Source of the DNA: RBG-16-66-20 sp036262835
GTDB taxonomy: Bacteria; Pseudomonadota; Gammaproteobacteria; Burkholderiales; SG8-39
DNA length: 6,043 nucleotides
Direction of reading: 5' to 3'
NCBI GenBank assembly: GCA_036262835.1
Contig: DATAID010000115.1
Coordinates: 1-6,043 of the forward strand
The notes beneath the pieces are model-generated. The model saw only the letters and a program-made list of their open reading frames with translations. It was not told the DNA's origin and did not search any database. The translations under genes and the position numbers were made by a program. Below, one piece after another: positions 1 through 3,427 of the stretch (position 1 is its first letter; each line of letters opens with the position of its first letter).

Positions 1-555
1 TGGGAAGGCATCCGCGCGGCGGAAAAGCTCGAGCGCGAGGGCATCCACTGCAACATGACCTTGCTCTTCTCGTTTGCGCAGGCCGCGGCGTGCGCGGACG
101 CGGGCGTGACGCTCATCTCCCCCTTCGTCGGGCGCATCTACGACTGGTACAAGGCGGCGAAGAAGGTGGACGACATCCCGATCGCCGAGGACCCGGGCGT
201 CGCCTCAGTGCGGCGGATCTACGGCTACTACAAGAAGCACGGCTACAAGACGCAGGTCATGGGCGCGAGCTTCCGCAAGCCCGAGCAGATCCTCGAGCTC
301 GCCGGCTGCGACCTGCTCACGATCGCTCCCGACCTGATGCAGAAGCTCTCCGTCGAAGGCGAAGTCGCGCGAAAGCTCTCGAAGGATTCGAAGGAAGAAA
401 AGCTGAAGCTCGACCAGAAGCAGTTCCTCTGGCTCCACAACGAGGACGCGATGGCGGTGGAAAAGCTCTCCGAGGGCATCCGCCGCTTCGACGCCGACGC
501 GCGCAAGCTCGAGCGCGCGCTCGCGGAACTCCCCGCGGCACGCGCCGCCGCCTGA
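1..555 (+). CDS. tal: Transaldolase, C-terminal part (5' end outside window)
   Basis: Transaldolase moves a dihydroxyacetone unit between sugar phosphates in the non-oxidative pentose phosphate pathway (sedoheptulose-7-P + glyceraldehyde-3-P to erythrose-4-P + fructose-6-P) in the cytosol. The frame is open from base 1, giving 184 visible residues, against about 317 in E. coli TalB. The sequence aligns with TalB as I remember it without gaps from TalB residue 137 to about 228. Visible residue n corresponds to TalB n+136, so N18, T20, S40, R45, S90 and R92 match active-site and phosphate-binding residues N154, T156, S176, R181, S226 and R228. The Schiff-base lysine (TalB K132) would lie five residues upstream, outside the window. 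Other hallmarks are SPFVGRIYDWYK, AEDPGV, VMGASFR and LTIAPDL. The gene looks intact up to its TGA stop and is followed after 7 bases by a TPR gene. It is the TalA/TalB-type enzyme, not the short MipB-like type. Family assignment is very secure. Confidence 0.96.
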   Translation, partial: WEGIRAAEKLEREGIHCNMTLLFSFAQAAACADAGVTLISPFVGRIYDWYKAAKKVDDIPIAEDPGVASVRRIYGYYKKHGYKTQVMGASFRKPEQILELAGCDLLTIAPDLMQKLSVEGEVARKLSKDSKEEKLKLDQKQFLWLHNEDAMAVEKLSEGIRRFDADARKLERALAELPAARAAA

Positions 556-562
556 GGAGTCG

Positions 563-871
563 ATGGCGCGGCGGCCCGCAGAACCCCGCTCCACCCGCGT
601 GCAGCGCCTGCTGCAGGAAGCGCGCACGCTGCGCCGCGAAGGGCGCTTCGGCGAGGCCGAGCGCCGCTATCGCACCGCGGTGCGCCTGCACCCCGACAAC
701 CTGACCGCCCTCTTCAACCTCGGCACGCTGCTCCAGGCGATGAACCGCCCGGCGGAGGCGGCCAAGTTCCTCGAGCGCGCGCTCGCCACCAACCCGCCCG
801 ACGCGGCGGTGAAGACGCAGCTGCTGGAGGCGATCCAGGCCGCGCATCGCGCGCACAAGTCCGCCGCGTGA
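563..871 (+). CDS. Small TPR-repeat protein
   Basis: This 102-residue protein is made almost entirely of two tetratricopeptide repeats, at about residues 13-46 and 47-80. The usual small and large positions are visible (G27, A32, Y36, A39 and P44 in the first; L53, A64, A67, L73, A74 and P78 in the second). A short helix follows, with an Ala/His/Lys tail. TPR helices form protein-binding surfaces, but the sequence does not show the partner. There is no signal peptide or membrane segment, so it is probably cytosolic. ATG was chosen because GAGGAG at 554-559 lies just upstream, although the 3-base spacing is tight, and because the start follows the transaldolase stop by 7 bases. The TGA stop overlaps the GTG start of the next gene. 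Co-transcription with tal and the hydratase gene is likely. Calling it a helper for either enzyme would be a guess. Confidence 0.85.
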   Translation: MARRPAEPRSTRVQRLLQEARTLRREGRFGEAERRYRTAVRLHPDNLTALFNLGTLLQAMNRPAEAAKFLERALATNPPDAAVKTQLLEAIQAAHRAHKSAA

Positions 872-1677
872 CCGCCACAACCCGGGCGACGCTCTCCTTC
901 GAGTCGCGGCCCAAGGGCAAGGTCGCGCGCCTCACGCTCGACAACCCCGCGAAGCTGAACATCCTCACGCCGGATGCTCTTTTGCGCTTGACGGATCTTG
1001 TCAGATCTCTGCAGAACGAAAAGGAAATCCGCGCCGCGGTCCTGACCGGCGCGGGCACGAAGGCCTTCTGCGGCGGCGTGGACATCGCCACGCTCGGCGG
1101 CTTGAACGCGGCTTCGGCGCGCGAGTTCATCACGCTCATCCACGAGGCCTGCGCGGCGCTGCGCGCCTGCCCCGTGCCGGTGGTCGCGCGCATCAACGGC
1201 TGGTGCATCGGCGGCGCGCTCGAGCTCGCCGCCGCCTGCGACCTGCGCATCGCCGCGGACACCGCCTCCTTCAGCATGCCCGAGGTGCGGCTGGGAATTC
1301 CGTCGGTCGTCGAAGCCGCCTTGTTGCCGCGACTGGTGGGTTCGGGCCGCGCTCGATGGTTAGTGATGACTGGAGAAGCTATAAGCGCTCTTCAAGCTTC
1401 CCAATGGGGATTGATCGACAAGGTCGTAAAACCAAAGCAATTGGAAGCAACCCTGAACAGCACCCTCGATCTCATCCTCGAAGGCGGCCCTGAAGCGATG
1501 CGCGCGCAAAAGCGCCTGTGCAAGCTCTGGGAGGAAGCGCCGCTCGCCGAGAGCGTGCGCGCCTCGATCGACGAGTTCGCGGCGAGCTACGAGTCCGAGG
1601 AGCCGCGCAAAAGGATCGACGCGTTCAGGCGCGCCCGGAAAAAAGTGAAACCCGGATCCCCGCGTTCGCGGGGATGA
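868..1677 (+). CDS. Enoyl-CoA hydratase/isomerase (crotonase) family protein
   Basis: This 269-residue crotonase-fold enzyme acts on an acyl-CoA thioester in the cytosol, typically hydrating trans-2-enoyl-CoA in fatty-acid or branched-acid breakdown; the exact substrate cannot be read. The CoA-binding and oxyanion-hole segment is AFCGGVDI (66-73). The second oxyanion glycine is G116 in the GGALELA motif (115-121). E119 and E139 have the same 20-residue spacing as the catalytic pair E144/E164 of rat mitochondrial hydratase, so both acid/base residues appear present. The usual PGxGGTQRL segment is replaced by GIPSVVEAALLPRL (143-156), so this is not a standard FadB/PaaF-type hydratase and could have another crotonase activity. 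The GTG start overlaps the TPR stop as GTGA; I see no clear Shine-Dalgarno site, so translational coupling is likely. The last residues (PGSPRSRG) and the stop are encoded by a hairpin repeat. Codons at about 961-1030 and 1351-1450 are less GC-rich than those around them. Confidence 0.9.
   Translation: MTATTRATLSFESRPKGKVARLTLDNPAKLNILTPDALLRLTDLVRSLQNEKEIRAAVLTGAGTKAFCGGVDIATLGGLNAASAREFITLIHEACAALRACPVPVVARINGWCIGGALELAAACDLRIAADTASFSMPEVRLGIPSVVEAALLPRLVGSGRARWLVMTGEAISALQASQWGLIDKVVKPKQLEATLNSTLDLILEGGPEAMRAQKRLCKLWEEAPLAESVRASIDEFAASYESEEPRKRIDAFRRARKKVKPGSPRSRG
1656..1675. repeat. Perfect 9-bp hairpin of a dispersed 'RIPAFAGMT'-type repeat
   Basis: The two arms, ATCCCCGCG (1656-1664) and CGCGGGGAT (1667-1675), are perfect inverted copies around a TT centre. 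With the flanking GG and GACG, this matches the short hairpin repeat found in many copies between genes in beta- and gammaproteobacteria, which reads RIPAFAGMT in one frame; that frame is present here on the plus strand (about 1651-1679). It sits at the meeting point of two convergent genes and supplies the final codons and TGA of the hydratase gene. It could slow or end transcription from either side. There is no T-run directly after the stem on either strand, so it is not a classical intrinsic terminator. Confidence 0.8.
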
Positions 1678-1679
1678 CG

Positions 1680-2363
1680 TTACCCGCCCGGAACGCTCTT
1701 GGGGGCCCAGTTGTCGTTGTCGCGCGCGGCGCGATAGAACTCGAGCACCTTGGGTACGTAGGCGAGCGTCTCGCGGTAGTTGGGCACCTTCTTGCCCGCG
1801 CGGATGACCGAGCCCTCGCCCGCGTTGTAGCCGGCGAGCGCGAGCTCGAGGTTGTTCTCGAAGAGCTCGAGCAGGTCCTTCAGGTACTTCGCGCCCGCCT
1901 CGATGTTCTGGCGCGGATCGAAGAGGTCGGTGACGCCGTAGCGCTTCGCCGTCGCGGGCAGGAGCTGCATCAGGCCCGAGGCGCCCTTCACCGAGAGCGC
2001 CTGCGCGTTGTAGCCGGATTCGGCGCGAATGACCGCGTGCAGGAGCAACGGGTCGAGGCCGTTCTTGCGCGCCGCCGCCTCGATGACCGGCGTGTAGCGC
2101 GCGATGTCCTCGCGCCTGGGCACGCGCGGCGCCGGCACGATCATCGGCTCGTGCTTGGCGGGATAGGCGAGCTTGTAGCGCGAGTCGAGGTACGGGAGGT
2201 TGGTGAGCCGCGGCACCCCGCCCTCGTCGGTGAACTTGTACAGGTCGCCGCGGCCCAGGCTGTCGGCCTGGCCCGAGAACGCGGCCGAGACGAGCGCAAG
2301 CGCCAGGGTGGGAAGAAATGCGGGCGGCAGCGACAGGCGCGCCCGCTCACGGACTCGGCTCAT
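1680..2363 (-). CDS. Secreted lytic transglycosylase, SLT domain with DUF4124-like N-terminal segment
   Basis: This 227-residue enzyme should cleave the MurNAc-GlcNAc bond of peptidoglycan, leaving a 1,6-anhydro end, in the periplasm. An arginine-rich n-region and hydrophobic stretch (about 11-30, LPPAFLPTLALALVSAAFS) form a Sec signal peptide; cleavage near 30-34 is likely, and no lipobox cysteine is seen. Residues 41-57 (LYKFTDEGGVPRLTNLP) resemble the DUF4124 motif that often precedes such domains. The SLT domain follows at about 90-210. The catalytic glutamate is E115 in AVIRAESGYN, followed by GASGLMQLLPATA (127-139), YNAGEGSV (179-186) and ETLAYVPKVL (198-207), all standard family-1 motifs. 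The ATG lies inside the 3' end of the upstream gene (17-base overlap) and is preceded by GAGGGAGG, so it should be translated as part of the same message. The stop is 2 bases from the stop of the convergent hydratase gene. Substrate class is secure; physiological role is not. Confidence 0.92.
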   Translation of the reverse strand: MSRVRERARLSLPPAFLPTLALALVSAAFSGQADSLGRGDLYKFTDEGGVPRLTNLPYLDSRYKLAYPAKHEPMIVPAPRVPRREDIARYTPVIEAAARKNGLDPLLLHAVIRAESGYNAQALSVKGASGLMQLLPATAKRYGVTDLFDPRQNIEAGAKYLKDLLELFENNLELALAGYNAGEGSVIRAGKKVPNYRETLAYVPKVLEFYRAARDNDNWAPKSVPGG

Positions 2364-2712
2364 GGCCTCCCTCGTGCTCGCCCTTCTCCTGGTCGCTCCG
2401 CTGCAGGCGCGCGAGCCAGGCCTGCAGGTCGGCGAGGCCGCCCGCGCGCACGTTCATGCAGCGGTCGCGCAGGTCGCGCAGCGTGTGCTCGACCATGCCG
2501 CCGCGCAGCTCGGGGGCGAGGCGGTCGAGCACGCGGCCGAAGGCGTGCGCGAAGTGCCGCCGGTCGAGCACGCGGTGCTCGTGCAGCGTCTCGATCACCA
2601 CCATGTTGGCGGCGGCCAGGCCGACGATGGTCTCGAGGAGCGCGTCGAACTCGCGCGACGGATTGCGCAAGCCCGCTTCGATCGTGGAGTCGCTACGCCG
2701 CTCGTTGATCAT
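2347..2712 (-). CDS. Hypothetical 121-residue helical protein
   Basis: I do not recognise this family. The protein is soluble, probably largely alpha-helical, and rich in Arg, Leu, Glu and Ala. It has a helix-forming hydrophobic stretch at about 22-42, a His/Arg-rich segment at 44-59, one cysteine (C85), and a charged low-complexity tail (QEKGEHEGGHEPSP, about 108-121). There is no signal peptide and no evident membrane helix. The peptide RVLDR occurs twice, 13 residues apart, with identical codons. The ATG is supported by its position: it overlaps the end of the upstream pseudokinase gene by 20 bases, and this gene's own 3' end overlaps the transglycosylase gene by 17 bases. No strong Shine-Dalgarno site precedes the start, which fits coupled translation. 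Codon choice matches the neighbours, so I take it as a real gene. It may serve with the signalling proteins encoded upstream or with the transglycosylase, but nothing in the sequence shows which. Confidence 0.72.
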   Translation of the reverse strand: MINERRSDSTIEAGLRNPSREFDALLETIVGLAAANMVVIETLHEHRVLDRRHFAHAFGRVLDRLAPELRGGMVEHTLRDLRDRCMNVRAGGLADLQAWLARLQRSDQEKGEHEGGHEPSP

Positions 2713-3427
2713 CCAGCGGCTTAACGTGTTCCCCCGGGGTTGCGATGACGTCGGAAAAGCGGGCCTGCAGGTCGTTGGTCAGCTCGCGCGCGCTCGAATA
2801 GCGTTCCTGGCGCTCCTTGGCGAGCAGGCGCTCGAGCACGGGCTGGAAGCGGATCAGCTCGAGCGGCAGCTGCGGCACCGGCGCGGAAAGGTGCCGGCAC
2901 ATGATGGCGATGGCGCTGCGCCCCGTGTAAAGCGGGCGGCCGCCGGTCAGCATTTCCCAGGCGATCACGCCCAGGCAGTAAAGGTCGTGGCGCGCGTCGA
3001 GCGGCAGCCCGCGCACGCGCTCCGGACTGATGTAGCGCGCGACGCCGGCCGCGGCGTCGGGCCGCGCGGCGCGATCCTGCGCCGGCTCTTTGCCCGTCTG
3101 CCCGGCGAGGACCAGCGCGCCGTCGGCGCGAAAAACGATGTTCCAGGGCTTGAGGTTGCCGTGCACCTCGCCCGTGCGATGCAGGCGCTCGAGGGCGCCG
3201 GCGATCTGCAGCAGGTAGCCGAGCGCCTCGGCGGGCGTGAGGCGCGGGCCGATGCGCTCGCGCAGGCTGCCGGCGAGGTGCGCAGTAGAGTCAACCCGCG
3301 CGCCAGGCTCCGGGAGGGGTCGCTCGAGCGGGCCTCGGGATGACGCCGGGGGTGACGTCGCAGAGGAGTTCAAGGCCTGCTCTTGCGCCCGGAGGGCAAG
3401 GTCGCGCGGGTTGAAGGCGGTGCTCAC
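2693..3427 (-). CDS. Hanks-type kinase-fold protein lacking N-lobe and catalytic residues (pseudokinase)
   Basis: This 244-residue protein has the C-lobe of a Ser/Thr protein kinase but not a working active site. Visible motifs are: GSLRERI and the alpha-D/E region (53-83); the catalytic loop as HGNLKPWN (89-96), where HRD should be, so the catalytic Asp is Asn; AGQ (108-110) where DFG should be, so the metal-binding Asp is lost; SPE (134-136) for APE; and a well-kept DLYCLGVIAWEMLTG (148-162) and C-terminal helices to about 226. Residues 1-50 are Pro/Ser/Arg-rich and hold no glycine loop, VAIK lysine or alpha-C glutamate. About 240 bases would be needed for an N-lobe, and the upstream DNA is the receiver domain of the histidine kinase, so the lobe is absent rather than frameshifted. 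GTG at 3427 was chosen because it overlaps the upstream TGA (GTGA). An open frame back to 3514 exists but runs into the kinase gene. A binding or scaffold role is inferred; gene decay is the alternative. Confidence 0.85.
   Translation of the reverse strand: MSTAFNPRDLALRAQEQALNSSATSPPASSRGPLERPLPEPGARVDSTAHLAGSLRERIGPRLTPAEALGYLLQIAGALERLHRTGEVHGNLKPWNIVFRADGALVLAGQTGKEPAQDRAARPDAAAGVARYISPERVRGLPLDARHDLYCLGVIAWEMLTGGRPLYTGRSAIAIMCRHLSAPVPQLPLELIRFQPVLERLLAKERQERYSSARELTNDLQARFSDVIATPGEHVKPLDDQRAA

Noticed and set aside
1639..1675. Classical intrinsic terminator between the convergent genes
   Set aside because: The hairpin is strong, but no T-run follows directly on either strand; the six A/T-run at 1639-1644 is about 12 bases away from the stem for minus-strand transcription.
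1518..3343. Long plus-strand frames opposite the transglycosylase, 121-residue and pseudokinase genes
   Set aside because: They are antisense to the SLT motifs and kinase C-lobe motifs on the minus strand and have low-complexity Arg/Ala compositions.
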